Positions 8,098 through 16,790 of a DNA stretch of 64,000 nucleotides are shown here, in pieces. Source of the stretch: Bradyrhizobium sp. S69 (GTDB taxonomy: Bacteria > Pseudomonadota > Alphaproteobacteria > Rhizobiales > Xanthobacteraceae). Both the position numbers and the translations under genes were made by a program. The DNA is taken from the NCBI RefSeq assembly GCF_009766005.1, contig NZ_LMUK01000046.1:1-64000 (forward strand), given 5' to 3'. The first letter of the stretch is position 1. Every line of letters begins with the position of its first letter. The notes below the pieces were generated by a model. That model did no database searches. It worked only from the letters and a program-made list of their open reading frames with translations, and was not told where the DNA came from.

Positions 8098-8985
8098 ATG
8101 GCTTACAGCGAAGACCATATCGCGCTCGCCGCGGAATACGCTCTCGGTACGCTTGATGCCGAGGAGCGCGCGCAGGTCGAGGCCATGATGTCCGTCGACA
8201 AGGACTTCACGGCAATGGTCGATGCGTGGGAGCAGAAGCTTGGCGTCCTGAACCAGATGGTCGGACTGGTCGAGCCGCGACCGATTGTTTGGGAGAACAT
8301 CAAGGCCGCTATCGGCCATTCCGGCGCGCAGGCGCCGCTGGTGTTGCCGGAGGCGGCGCCGGTGGCCGTTCCGGAAACCGCTCAGCCGGATGTCTCGGCG
8401 GCTCAAATCGCCGTCGACCATGCCAACGTGGTCCTGCTGTCGGGCAGGGTGCGGCGCTGGCGTACGGTCGCGACCGCGATGAGTGCGATCGCGGCGGCGT
8501 TGGTCGCGCTGTTCACGATCGGGCTCTATCAACCGGATCTCTTGCCCGACGGCCTGCGTCCGAAGCCGCGAACGCAAGTGGTCGAGGTCAAGACGCCCGC
8601 GGCAGCGGTCGCAGCATCGGCGCAATATGTTGCCGTGCTGCAGAAGCAGGGCGGTGGGCCGGCCTTCATTCTGACCGTTGACGGAGCGACCAGGAATTTC
8701 ACCATTCGCAAGGTCGATGCGGTGCCCGAAGCCGGCAAGAGTTTCGAGCTTTGGCTGATCTCCGACAAATTGCCCAACCCGCGATCGCTGGGCGTGATCG
8801 GCAACGGCGACTTCACCGCGCGCCCGGTGCTGTCGTCCTATGACGCCGACACCATCAACGCGGCGACCTATGCGATAACGGTCGAGCAGGCGGGCGGATC
8901 GCCCGACGGCAGTCCGCATTCGACGCCGGTTTTCACCGGCAAGCTGGTCGAGACCGTACCGCCGCCGGCTGCGCCCGCGCACTGA
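8098..8985 (+). CDS. Membrane anti-sigma factor (RskA/SigK-regulator type)
   Basis: The 295-residue protein has a cytoplasmic N-terminal anti-sigma helix bundle (HIALAAEYALGTLDAEER, the typical ALGTL signature), one transmembrane span at about residues 122-145 (TVATAMSAIAAALVALFTIG) and an extracytoplasmic RskA-like domain with FELWLISDKLPNPRSLGVI. It should hold the adjacent ECF sigma factor at the membrane until an envelope signal releases it. No ZAS zinc motif is evident. The ATG at 8098 follows GAGGAGG. The operon ends at the hairpin at 9018-9044. Confidence 0.93.
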   Translation: MAYSEDHIALAAEYALGTLDAEERAQVEAMMSVDKDFTAMVDAWEQKLGVLNQMVGLVEPRPIVWENIKAAIGHSGAQAPLVLPEAAPVAVPETAQPDVSAAQIAVDHANVVLLSGRVRRWRTVATAMSAIAAALVALFTIGLYQPDLLPDGLRPKPRTQVVEVKTPAAAVAASAQYVAVLQKQGGGPAFILTVDGATRNFTIRKVDAVPEAGKSFELWLISDKLPNPRSLGVIGNGDFTARPVLSSYDADTINAATYAITVEQAGGSPDGSPHSTPVFTGKLVETVPPPAAPAH

Positions 8986-9017
8986 GGCTCAATAGATCGC
9001 GTGAACCCCAAAAAAAG

Positions 9018-9044
9018 AAAACGCCCGTGGGGAGCGGGCGTTTT
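9018..9044. terminator. Intrinsic terminator after the sigma/anti-sigma pair
   Basis: AAAACGCCCG at 9018-9027 pairs perfectly with CGGGCGTTTT at 9035-9044 around a 7-nt loop. The flanking A-rich and T-rich runs let it work in both directions, serving the small minus-strand gene at 9146 as well. Confidence 0.9.
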
Positions 9045-9145
9045 CGGTAGTCAACTTGGGGGGTAGTTTGGGGTCTTCTACATACTCACGTGGCGACTTT
9101 GGGGGGGCTGGTAAAGAGCCGCGTGAATTCACGAATTCCTTTTGA

Positions 9146-9343
9146 TTAGCGGACCACCACCGCATCCGAACTGGTCAGCGTCACAGCCTTGCCGGCCTTT
9201 ACGACGCGCGCGGTCTGGGTGTAGCCATCATCCGTATTACGGGCCGAAATACCGAAGCCCGCCACTGCGATACCTGCGACAAGCGCCACGACCACGATCT
9301 TGAGGTGGGTCGAGCGGTCGGCGCTGTAGATCGAATGGTTCAT
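9146..9343 (-). CDS. Small single-span membrane protein
   Basis: The 65-residue protein starts MNHSIYSADRSTHLKIVVVA, has one hydrophobic segment (about residues 14-31) and a polar C-terminal half ending SSDAVVVR. A strong AGGAGG ribosome site lies 7 bp upstream on the minus strand, and the ATG at 9343 fits it well. I recall very similar short proteins in multiple copies in Bradyrhizobium genomes, of unknown function. It is monocistronic, facing the sigma/anti-sigma terminator. Confidence 0.8.
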   Translation of the reverse strand: MNHSIYSADRSTHLKIVVVALVAGIAVAGFGISARNTDDGYTQTARVVKAGKAVTLTSSDAVVVR

Positions 9344-9791
9344 CGAAGCCTCCTGACGCCTTGCTGCCTCTTTGCGGATTGGTGTTGTTCTTCCGCAGGC
9401 AGGTTCAACATCTCATGTCAACAAACGTGGGTATTCGCTCTCAGGTCCATCAAGGTGTGATCACAAGGGCGTGATAATACGTGAACGGCCGCGATCGTCG
9501 CTAGGGCAATAACTAGCAGAAGCCGATGATCCTGTAACTATTACAATGCGTTAATGGTTTATCGGAGGTAAGGCCGTCGCAATGGGCGCGAAAGCGCACC
9601 AACAACAAATCATTTGCGTGTGGCCAAAAAACACAGTCCGCGCAGGTGCTTCGGCGGAGCCTGGATAGCCGTGTTCGAATGAGAGCCGCCCCGCGCTTAG
9701 CGCAGGCTGGGTCCGATCAAGCATACGTGACCACACCCGGGCCAAATTGCGTGACACCGACCCACGGCGCTGAGTGGGTTGAGAGGTCGCA
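9344..9791. other. Intergenic, no gene recognised
   Basis: This 448-bp stretch separates two divergent genes and presumably holds both promoters. Translations across it give no recognisable protein, and I see no strong hairpin or repeat. Confidence 0.6.
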
Positions 9792-11546
9792 ATGAGAGGT
9801 TGGGGGCAGTTGCTGATCGTCGCGTTGGGCGGCGTTCTGGCGTTGATGAATTTGGAACCGGTGGCGGCGGCCAACGATGATGCGGACCCGGACGGTTGCT
9901 CGCTGGCCGCGTCGGGCGAGGTGCAGCCGCTGATCACGATGGCGGATGTCGAAATCCGGGCGCACAGCGGCAATCCGGCGCCGGGGGAATCGACGTGTAC
10001 CTGGTCGGCCTATCAGCGGGGCCTGACGGCCGACGCGCCGCCGGACGCAAGCCTGTCGCTGGTGTTCTATCATTTTGCGAGCCCGGCCAGAGCGGAAGCG
10101 CAGATCCAGCGCATCGCCAGGGACGCGCCGCCGCCGCCCAGCCTGGTGCGCACCGCCGATCCGCAGGACCGGATCGCCAGGACCGATCGGACCACCGTGG
10201 TCGCGCGCCACGGCGTCGACATCGCCGTGATCGACGCGGGTCAGGTCCAGGACATGGCCCATGAAAAAGCCGATTGGGATTACAGGATCGAAGCATTAGC
10301 CTTGCAGGCGGTGGGAGCCAAGGTGCTCGGCCCGGTCGACGACCGCGCGACCGCCGACACCTGCCATCTGGTCGCCGCCGAACACATACTGGCGCTGCTG
10401 ACGCTGTCGCCATCGACGATAAAGCCATCGCTCGACGGCAAGCGGTGCTTTTTCAGCGTCAAGGACGGCTCGGGCAACATTGGCGCCTGGGTCAACAATC
10501 GCGGCAGCGCCCACCTCGAACGCGAGAATCTCGGCTTCAACGCCGCCGCGCTCAAGTTCCAGCACGACCAAACCCCGTTTGATCCCGCGAGCAACCTGGT
10601 CGCGACCGCCGATCCGACCGACAGGGTCGTGCTCAATTCGGAGCATCCGGACGAAGTGTGGGCGGTCCACGGCCCCTATTATGTGACGCTGTCGCTGACC
10701 GACATGACACCGGCGGCACGTGCCCATCCGAGCTGGGCGTATCGCGTGCAGCGCGCGGCGCTCGAAGCCGCCGGAGCAACCATCGTCCCGAAGCCCGACA
10801 TCGCGCCGGATCCCGTCGTGCCCGGCCCCGTGGTGGCAAGGCAACCCGACGCGCCCGCCGCCTGGACGCCGCCGCCGCATGCGGCTCCGCCCAACGCCGG
10901 CTTGATCGAACCGCTCCTGCACATCCTCGCGATCCTGGCGCGGATCCGGTTCTTCGTGATGCCGGTCTTCATCGGGCTGCCCATTCTGCTTTCCGTCTGG
11001 AGCAGCAGGGCGAAGTCGGGCGGCGCGAAGTCGAGTATTGTCTGGTGGGCCGTCCCCGCCGGGGTCGGCCTGGGTCTGATCAACATGCTGTTCGGCACCG
11101 TCATCACGACGAAGCTGATCTATCATTACGGCGTGGCCGGCAGCGGGATCGTGACAGCGACCTCCGATAGCGGATCGCGATCCAACGGCCGCCCCATTCT
11201 CAATCACAGCGTACTGATCCGGACACCCGACCGGCAGGTGATCAGCACCAATTTCGCCAGTGACGATTTTAATGTCTATCCTCCGCACAACAGGACCACC
11301 TATCCGGGGAAGGGGGAGGCGTTCACCGTCCGCTATCTGAGCCATTTCCCGCGCGACTTCGTGATCGTTTCGGATGACGGCAGCCCCTGGGCGAGCTGGA
11401 TGCAATGCAGAAATCTGCGCTCAGCCGTCGAGGACGCCCGTCAGAAGCTCGACTTCGCGCCGGACCAAGCGGAATACCGCAAGGCCTACGAAGACGCGGC
11501 CCGCGCCGAACACGATGGCGGTTGCGACAATGACGATCCAGGATAG
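9792..11546 (+). CDS. Exported/membrane protein of unknown function with C-terminal DUF3592-like domain
   Basis: The 584-residue product begins with a signal peptide (hydrophobic to about residue 22, then EPVAAAND). The periplasmic region appears to contain repeated modules, each carrying a Cys (DPDGCSLAA, TADTCHLVA) and an ADP-D-RIA/RVV type motif (ADPQDRIAR, ADPTDRVVL), which suggests an internal duplication. Two transmembrane spans follow (around residues 375-400 and 412-435). The C-terminal part (GVAGSGIVTATSD ... FTVRYLSHFPRDFVIVSDDG) resembles DUF3592-type beta domains. I do not recognise the whole protein. Its stop codon directly abuts that of flhA. Confidence 0.8.
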   Translation: MRGWGQLLIVALGGVLALMNLEPVAAANDDADPDGCSLAASGEVQPLITMADVEIRAHSGNPAPGESTCTWSAYQRGLTADAPPDASLSLVFYHFASPARAEAQIQRIARDAPPPPSLVRTADPQDRIARTDRTTVVARHGVDIAVIDAGQVQDMAHEKADWDYRIEALALQAVGAKVLGPVDDRATADTCHLVAAEHILALLTLSPSTIKPSLDGKRCFFSVKDGSGNIGAWVNNRGSAHLERENLGFNAAALKFQHDQTPFDPASNLVATADPTDRVVLNSEHPDEVWAVHGPYYVTLSLTDMTPAARAHPSWAYRVQRAALEAAGATIVPKPDIAPDPVVPGPVVARQPDAPAAWTPPPHAAPPNAGLIEPLLHILAILARIRFFVMPVFIGLPILLSVWSSRAKSGGAKSSIVWWAVPAGVGLGLINMLFGTVITTKLIYHYGVAGSGIVTATSDSGSRSNGRPILNHSVLIRTPDRQVISTNFASDDFNVYPPHNRTTYPGKGEAFTVRYLSHFPRDFVIVSDDGSPWASWMQCRNLRSAVEDARQKLDFAPDQAEYRKAYEDAARAEHDGGCDNDDPG

Positions 11547-13682
11547 TTACACACTCCCCACCGTCTTGAGCCGGGCGCGCGGGTGGATTTCGGCCTGCGA
11601 CAGCACGGTGGTCTGCGACCTGAAGCGTTCCACCAGCGAGCGCACAAAGGGACGGATCGAGGCCGACGTCACCAGCACCGGCGCCTCGCCTTCGCGCGCG
11701 GCGCGCTCAAAGGCATCGCGCGTCGCGGTCATGAACTCCGACAGTTTGGACGGCTGCATCGCCAGGCTGCGTTCCTCGCCCTGTCCGATCAGCGACTCGG
11801 CGAAGATCTGTTCCCATTTCGCCGACAGCGCGATCAGCGGCAGATAGCCGTTATGCGAGGTGTTCTGCGCGCAGATCTGCCGCGCCAGCCGGGCGCGAAC
11901 GTGTTCGACCATGGTCGCCGGGTTGCGCGAGAACGCCAGCGCGTCGGCGATGCCTTCGAGGATGGTCGAGAGGTCGCGGATCGAGATGCGCTCGGACAAC
12001 AGCAATTGAAGCACGCGTTGAATACCGGAGATCGTGACCAGGCTCGGCACGATGTCCTTGATCAGTTCGCCTTGCTCCTTCGGCAGATCCTTCAGCAGTT
12101 TTTGCACCTCGCCATAGGACAACAGGTCCGACATGTTGTTCTTGAGGAGTTCGGTCAGATGGGTCGACAGCACGGTCGCGGCGTCGACCACCGTATAGCC
12201 CTTCAGCGATGCTTCCTCCTTCAGGCTGGCATCGACCCAGGTCGCGGGCAGCCCGAAGGTCGGCTCGGTGGTGTTGATGCCGGGCAGCCCGACCTGGCTT
12301 CCGCCGGGGTCCATCACCATGAACGAGTTCGGCCAGATCCGCCCCGTGCCGGCATCCACTTCCTTGATCTTGATGACGTAGCTGTTGGCTTCGAGCTGGA
12401 CGTTGTCGAGGATGCGCACCGCCGGCATCACGAAGCCCATTTCGATCGCCAGCGAGCGGCGTAGCGCCTTGATCTGCTCGGTCAGCCGGTCGGTGCCGTC
12501 GGGGCCGTTGACCAGCGGCAGCAGCGCGTAGCCGAGTTCGATCTTGAGGTCGTCGATCTTCAGCGCGGTCGCGATCGGCTCTTCGGCGGCGGCCGCCGCC
12601 TTGGCGGCGGCATCGGCCGGGGCTGATGCCGCGGTGGCCGCCGCCGTCTTGGCGGTGCGATTATTCTTGCGCGCCGAGATCGCCAGCCACGCCGCGCCGC
12701 TGCCCAAGGCCAGGAACGGCAGCATCGGAATGCCCGGCAGCATCGCCAGCACCAGCATCACGCCGGCCGACATGCCCGCGGCCTGCGGATAGCCGGAGAG
12801 CTGTTTCATCAGCGCTTTGTCGGCAGCGCCGCTGACGCCGGCTTTCGAGACCAGAAGGCCGGCCGCGGTGGAGACGATCAGCGCGGGGATCTGGGTGACG
12901 AGGCCATCGCCGACCGTCAGCAGCGTGTAGGTCTGGGCGGCTTCGGAGAAGCCGAGGCCCTGCTGGGCGACGCCGATGATGATGCCGCCGATGATGTTGA
13001 TGAACACCACCAGGAGGCCGGCGACCGCGTCGCCGCGGACGAATTTCGACGCACCGTCCATCGCGCCGAAGAAGCCGCTTTCGTCTTCCAGCGCCTTGCG
13101 GCGCTCCTTGGCGGCTTTCTCGTCGATCAGGCCGGCGCCCAAATCAGCGTCGATCGCCATCTGCTTGCCCGGCATGGCGTCCAGGTGAAAGCGCGCCGCG
13201 ACTTCGGCGATACGTCCCGAACCCTTGGTGATGACGACGAAGTTCACGATCACCAGGATCGCGAACACGATAATTCCGATCACGAAATTACCGCCCATCA
13301 CGAAATTGCCGAATGCCTGGATGACGTGGCCGGCGGCGTCGGTGCCCTCGTGGCCGCGCGACAGGATCAGCCGCGTCGAGGCGAGGTTGAGCGACAGCCG
13401 CAGCATGGTCGAAATCAGCAGCACGGTCGGGAACGACGAGAATTCCAGCGGCGCCTGGATGAACAGCGACGTCATCAGGATCAGGATCGACAGCGTGATC
13501 GAGATCGCCAGGAAGAGGTCGAGCACGACCGAGGGCAGCGGCATGATCAGCACCACCAGGATGGTGAGGATGCCGAACGCCAGCGCGAGATCGCCGCGCT
13601 TCAGGATTTTGCCGATCTCACTCAGGCTGGGAAACCCGGTCCCGGGCGCGCCTGCGCCCGAACCTGCCGTGACGTCAGCCAT
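11547..13682 (-). CDS. flhA: Flagellar type III export gate protein FlhA
   Basis: From the ATG at 13682 (GGAGG upstream on the minus strand) the product is 711 residues. The N-terminal half has about eight transmembrane spans. The cytoplasmic FHIPEP loop is present (IDADLGAGLIDEKAAKERR and GAMDGASKFVRGDAVAG), followed by a long soluble C-terminal domain that docks export substrates. An Ala-rich linker (about 390-420) joins the two halves. A longer frame begins at 13832 but its extra 50 residues look non-coding. It is not adjacent to the fliI-fliJ unit and its 3' end meets the preceding gene with no gap. Confidence 0.96.
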   Translation of the reverse strand: MADVTAGSGAGAPGTGFPSLSEIGKILKRGDLALAFGILTILVVLIMPLPSVVLDLFLAISITLSILILMTSLFIQAPLEFSSFPTVLLISTMLRLSLNLASTRLILSRGHEGTDAAGHVIQAFGNFVMGGNFVIGIIVFAILVIVNFVVITKGSGRIAEVAARFHLDAMPGKQMAIDADLGAGLIDEKAAKERRKALEDESGFFGAMDGASKFVRGDAVAGLLVVFINIIGGIIIGVAQQGLGFSEAAQTYTLLTVGDGLVTQIPALIVSTAAGLLVSKAGVSGAADKALMKQLSGYPQAAGMSAGVMLVLAMLPGIPMLPFLALGSGAAWLAISARKNNRTAKTAAATAASAPADAAAKAAAAAEEPIATALKIDDLKIELGYALLPLVNGPDGTDRLTEQIKALRRSLAIEMGFVMPAVRILDNVQLEANSYVIKIKEVDAGTGRIWPNSFMVMDPGGSQVGLPGINTTEPTFGLPATWVDASLKEEASLKGYTVVDAATVLSTHLTELLKNNMSDLLSYGEVQKLLKDLPKEQGELIKDIVPSLVTISGIQRVLQLLLSERISIRDLSTILEGIADALAFSRNPATMVEHVRARLARQICAQNTSHNGYLPLIALSAKWEQIFAESLIGQGEERSLAMQPSKLSEFMTATRDAFERAAREGEAPVLVTSASIRPFVRSLVERFRSQTTVLSQAEIHPRARLKTVGSV

Positions 13683-13925
13683 GGTCGCAGCCTCCCCCCG
13701 CGTCTGACGGCCGCGGCCGCCGAACGTCTGCGCAGCGGCCGAAGGGCCGCCGTTTCGAAAGTGAGGCACCGCATTGGCGTCCACGGGAACTCCCGTTTTA
13801 CGCGGCTGACGACACTCAACTTCACTGGGCAATTCTTGCCGGGTGTATGGTTAGCAAAGGGTTAACGGAGGGGGGTTCGGACCGTCATTGCGAAGCGATT
13901 GCCAATTCGAGGCCGGCTCCTCGCT

Positions 13926-14362
13926 ATATTCCGCAAATGACGACACGCCTCCGCGTTCTCGCGGCGCGCTTCGCCCGAGGTTTGAAAATTCGTTTGCCCC
14001 CGAAAGAAAGAGGGCGCAGGGAAGACCGGGTGCGCGCTGCACCCGCGGTCTCATGTGCAAAGCAGATAGCGAAAACGCACATGAGCATACAGGTTCAGCG
14101 GAAGCAGTCCGGCCTTCCCTGCGCAATGGTTTTAACGGCCTGTTTCGTGCTCTCCCCGGCGAGACCATGCTTTGTTGTCACCGTCGCCCCCAAGAAGCGT
14201 GAGCTTCTCAAGAACTTGATGCCGGCATCGGGGCATCAGGACCACACGACTTAACCGTCCGCCTCACGCGCTGTTCGTCAAAAGCGCATCCGCGTCCACC
14301 GCTCCCCGCCCCAACGTCAGTGACGATGGCCAACGCCCCCTCTCTCGGGACGGGATGGCAAG
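13926..14362 (+). repeat. Dispersed long repeat, copy B
   Basis: This is a complete copy of the repeat described at 48485-49058. The 111-bp core is 14014-14124, with outer arms GCGCAGGGAAG (14014-14024) and CTTCCCTGCGC (14114-14124). Hairpin 1 is GGGTGCGCGCTGCACCC. Hairpin 2 is CTCATGTGC (14050-14058) with GCACATGAG (14077-14085). Downstream it shares CGTGCTCTCCCCGGCGAGAC and CAGGACCACACGACT with copies C and D. It fills most of the gene-free interval 13683-14450. Confidence 0.88.
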
Positions 14363-14450
14363 GAATAAGCAGCTGATTTGGGTCTGGAGTCAAGGACAAT
14401 TTCTGAAAATCAGAAATACTGCTGGTCCTTCTAATTCGCCCGGTCCTAAT

Positions 14451-15572
14451 TCACGGTTGGCCCAGATACCGAAACAGCACGTCCTTCCACCAGTCCGATT
14501 CCTGGACTTCCAGGAGCGCGACGTTGATCTGTTTCCTTTGGGAGCTGTCGTTGCGCAGCGCAATCGCATAGCTCTGCGGCTCAAAAACTACGTCGGTGAG
14601 TTCGACCGACGCAGACCCGTCCTGACGGATCATCCATGCCAGGATCGGCCTGTCGTAGGCCAAAGCGTCGATCGTTCCGTTCTGGAGCGCTTCAAGGCCG
14701 TCCTTTGGTGACACGACGGTCCGGTATTTGATATGCATCCGCGACAGCGCGTCCTCGGTCGAGGTTCCCCTGATAACGCCGACCCGCACCGCCGACAGGT
14801 CGGCGAGCGAGTTGACCGCGCCATGCAGGCGCTTGGTCGTCAGCGCTGAGGTAATTCCTGCGGTGAACACCGCGATGGCGATGACCGATACCACCATCCA
14901 GACGATCGCAACGATCCGGCCGGGGAGCGTCGCCGGAACAGCACCGCCGCTGGCGCGCTGGGTCATGGTGTTGGTCGACCACCACACGCCTGAACTGATG
15001 CCACGCGCCGTTCCACCGCCGAAGCTCTCGTTGGCGCCGTGTTCGAAAAACCAGATCAGCGCGCCCGCCACGAATGCCAGGCCGAGCAACGCCATCGCGG
15101 CCCGCAAGAAACTCAACGACACGATCGAGCGGATCACCGGTCCCCAGCTCGTGATCCGCTCGGTCTGCACCGCGACCCCGGTTCCAGTGTTGAAATACGG
15201 CGTGGTGAAATCCACCGATTGCTGACGCGCGGGTGTCACCGTGATGGCGGCCACCGCGACATCGAAATCACCGGCTTGCAGGTTCTCCAGCAGCGAATTG
15301 ACCGAGACCGCATCGACGAAGCGATATGGCAGCTTCAGCCGGTCTGCGACGTGCCGCCACAGATCGATACTGATGCCGCTCCAATGGCCCTGGTCGTCCT
15401 TGATCGCGAAAGGGGGTGCTTCCTTGGTGCCGACCACAAGCTCCCGGGTTTCAGGCTCGGTTTCATTCTCCGATGCACCCGCCTGCGGCCCGGCCGTCAG
15501 CACGGACGCGATCACGAGCAGCGCCAGGGCCAGCGCAATCGCCGCCAATGCCGATTGAAACCAGCGTTTCAC
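14451..15572 (-). CDS. Ionotropic-glutamate-receptor-like ligand-gated channel / solute-binding protein with pore insert
   Basis: The 373-residue protein (GTG start at 15572) has a signal/anchor, then a type-II periplasmic binding fold split by a channel module, the layout of prokaryotic glutamate receptors such as GluR0. Lobe 1 (residues about 44-145) includes ELVVGTKEAPPF. The insert has a span at about 155-177, a pore-like segment GISSGVWWSTNTMT (191-204) and a second span at 219-245 ending TAGITSALTTKR. Lobe 2 follows. Where potassium-type receptors carry TVGYGD this one reads TQRASGGAVP, so the canonical filter is missing. It is the last gene of the six-gene sulfatase cluster, 27 bp after the HlyD-like gene. 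Confidence 0.82.
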   Translation of the reverse strand: MKRWFQSALAAIALALALLVIASVLTAGPQAGASENETEPETRELVVGTKEAPPFAIKDDQGHWSGISIDLWRHVADRLKLPYRFVDAVSVNSLLENLQAGDFDVAVAAITVTPARQQSVDFTTPYFNTGTGVAVQTERITSWGPVIRSIVSLSFLRAAMALLGLAFVAGALIWFFEHGANESFGGGTARGISSGVWWSTNTMTQRASGGAVPATLPGRIVAIVWMVVSVIAIAVFTAGITSALTTKRLHGAVNSLADLSAVRVGVIRGTSTEDALSRMHIKYRTVVSPKDGLEALQNGTIDALAYDRPILAWMIRQDGSASVELTDVVFEPQSYAIALRNDSSQRKQINVALLEVQESDWWKDVLFRYLGQP

Positions 15573-15599
15573 GTGTACAATCCAACTCCAGGCATGCTT

Positions 15600-16541
15600 T
15601 CAAAACGGGTTGACGTAGTTGGTGATCGCGATCTGGCGCAGCAAAACCTTGCGGATGACATGCGCGGCCTTCACGCGATCGGTGAAAATCGCGGCCGTGC
15701 CGGTGCTGCCGGCCGGCAGGCTGTCCGCAAGCGAGGTATCGTCGAGCCTGATGCGCGCGACAAAGGGTGCTGCCTCGATGCTCTTCGATTGAACGGCGAG
15801 ACCGGACGTCTGTACCTGACCGGTCGCGATCGCCTGCAGCACGCTCTCCACCTTGCCGCTGAACACCTGACCGGGAAGATATTTGAAGGTGACCTCGACA
15901 TCCTGCCCCGGCGCGACATAGCGCGCATCGATCTGGGCAAGTTCGACGCCAATCAGGGTGTTCGACGTATCGATGAACGCCATCACCGGCGCCAGCGGCA
16001 GGTTGGAGACCCGCGCGCCCTTGCGCAGCGCGACATTGGTGACATAGCCTTCGCCTGGCGCGCGCACCGTGGTCTTGTCCAGATTCCATTTGGCGCTTTC
16101 GAGCTGCGCCTTGAGCTGGTCGACTTCGGATTGCCGTTGCTCGACGTCGAAGCCGCGGCCGGAATCGCGTTCGAGCAACTGTGTCATCTGCGCCAGTCGC
16201 GTTGTCGAGAGTTTTAGCTGCGCCTCGATCGCCTTGACCTGCGCGTCATAGGGAATCGGATCGATACGAAACAGGACGTCGCCGCTCTTCAACGGCACAT
16301 TGGCCGTGACGGGCACGTCGATTGCCTCGCCCGCGACGTCGGGAACGATTGCCACCGAATTGCGCACCACCACCGCGGATCCCTGCGGCGCACCCCAGCC
16401 CATCGGGATGAACAGGCCGATCAGCAGAAGCAAGAACACGATAGCCGGCGAAACTTTCCAGAACAGGTCGAAGCGAACGATGTTCAACTTTACCAGCACG
16501 AAAAGAATGACGAGATAGACATTGAGTAGGACGACGATCAT
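15600..16541 (-). CDS. HlyD-family membrane-fusion protein (YibH-like)
   Basis: The 313-residue protein begins with two hydrophobic segments (residues 3-18 and 31-50), followed by a biotinyl-lipoyl-like half (VPLKSGDVLFRIDPIPYDAQ), a coiled-coil hairpin (LKLSTTRLAQMTQLLERDSG to LESAKWNLDKT) and a beta-barrel half (VRAPGEGYVTNVALRKGARV). This is the adaptor architecture of EmrA/YibH. Start ATG at 16541 overlaps the upstream DUF3302 stop by 4 bp, and E. coli yibH is likewise paired with the DUF3302 gene yibI. No exporter pump gene accompanies it here. Confidence 0.9.
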   Translation of the reverse strand: MIVVLLNVYLVILFVLVKLNIVRFDLFWKVSPAIVFLLLLIGLFIPMGWGAPQGSAVVVRNSVAIVPDVAGEAIDVPVTANVPLKSGDVLFRIDPIPYDAQVKAIEAQLKLSTTRLAQMTQLLERDSGRGFDVEQRQSEVDQLKAQLESAKWNLDKTTVRAPGEGYVTNVALRKGARVSNLPLAPVMAFIDTSNTLIGVELAQIDARYVAPGQDVEVTFKYLPGQVFSGKVESVLQAIATGQVQTSGLAVQSKSIEAAPFVARIRLDDTSLADSLPAGSTGTAAIFTDRVKAAHVIRKVLLRQIAITNYVNPF

Positions 16542-16783
16542 GGCGCCGGCCCCCGCTGTCGCGGTGCAGGAACGTCGATATAGGCCCAGATCAGCGCGAT
16601 CGGCCACAGTGCAAAGCCGCAGATCAAGGTGACCCAGCCGGCCACGGTCACCGCAGCGGCCCATGGATGCCCGCGGGTCGTGGCGATATGCCCAGGCAGC
16701 CAGCCGGCGATGCAGAACACCCCGATCGCGCTGGCGACGAGGATGAGGAGGACGATCCAGGCGAAGATGTCGTAGCCGGACAT
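16538..16783 (-). CDS. DUF3302 small inner-membrane protein (YibI-like)
   Basis: The 81-residue protein has two transmembrane spans: YDIFAWIVLLILVASAIGVF and WVTLICGFALWPIALIWAYI. The intervening loop reads PGHIATTRGHPWAAA, as in the DUF3302 family. It overlaps the HlyD-like gene by ATGA and follows the HAD gene by 7 bp, so translation is probably coupled. The family's function is unknown; its fixed pairing with HlyD proteins suggests an accessory to the adaptor. Confidence 0.88.
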   Translation of the reverse strand: MSGYDIFAWIVLLILVASAIGVFCIAGWLPGHIATTRGHPWAAAVTVAGWVTLICGFALWPIALIWAYIDVPAPRQRGPAP

Positions 16784-16790
16784 GTGAGCT

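Noticed and set aside
13682-13832. FlhA start at 13832
   Set aside because: The added 50 residues are unlike FlhA N termini and the ATG at 13682 has a good GGAGG site.
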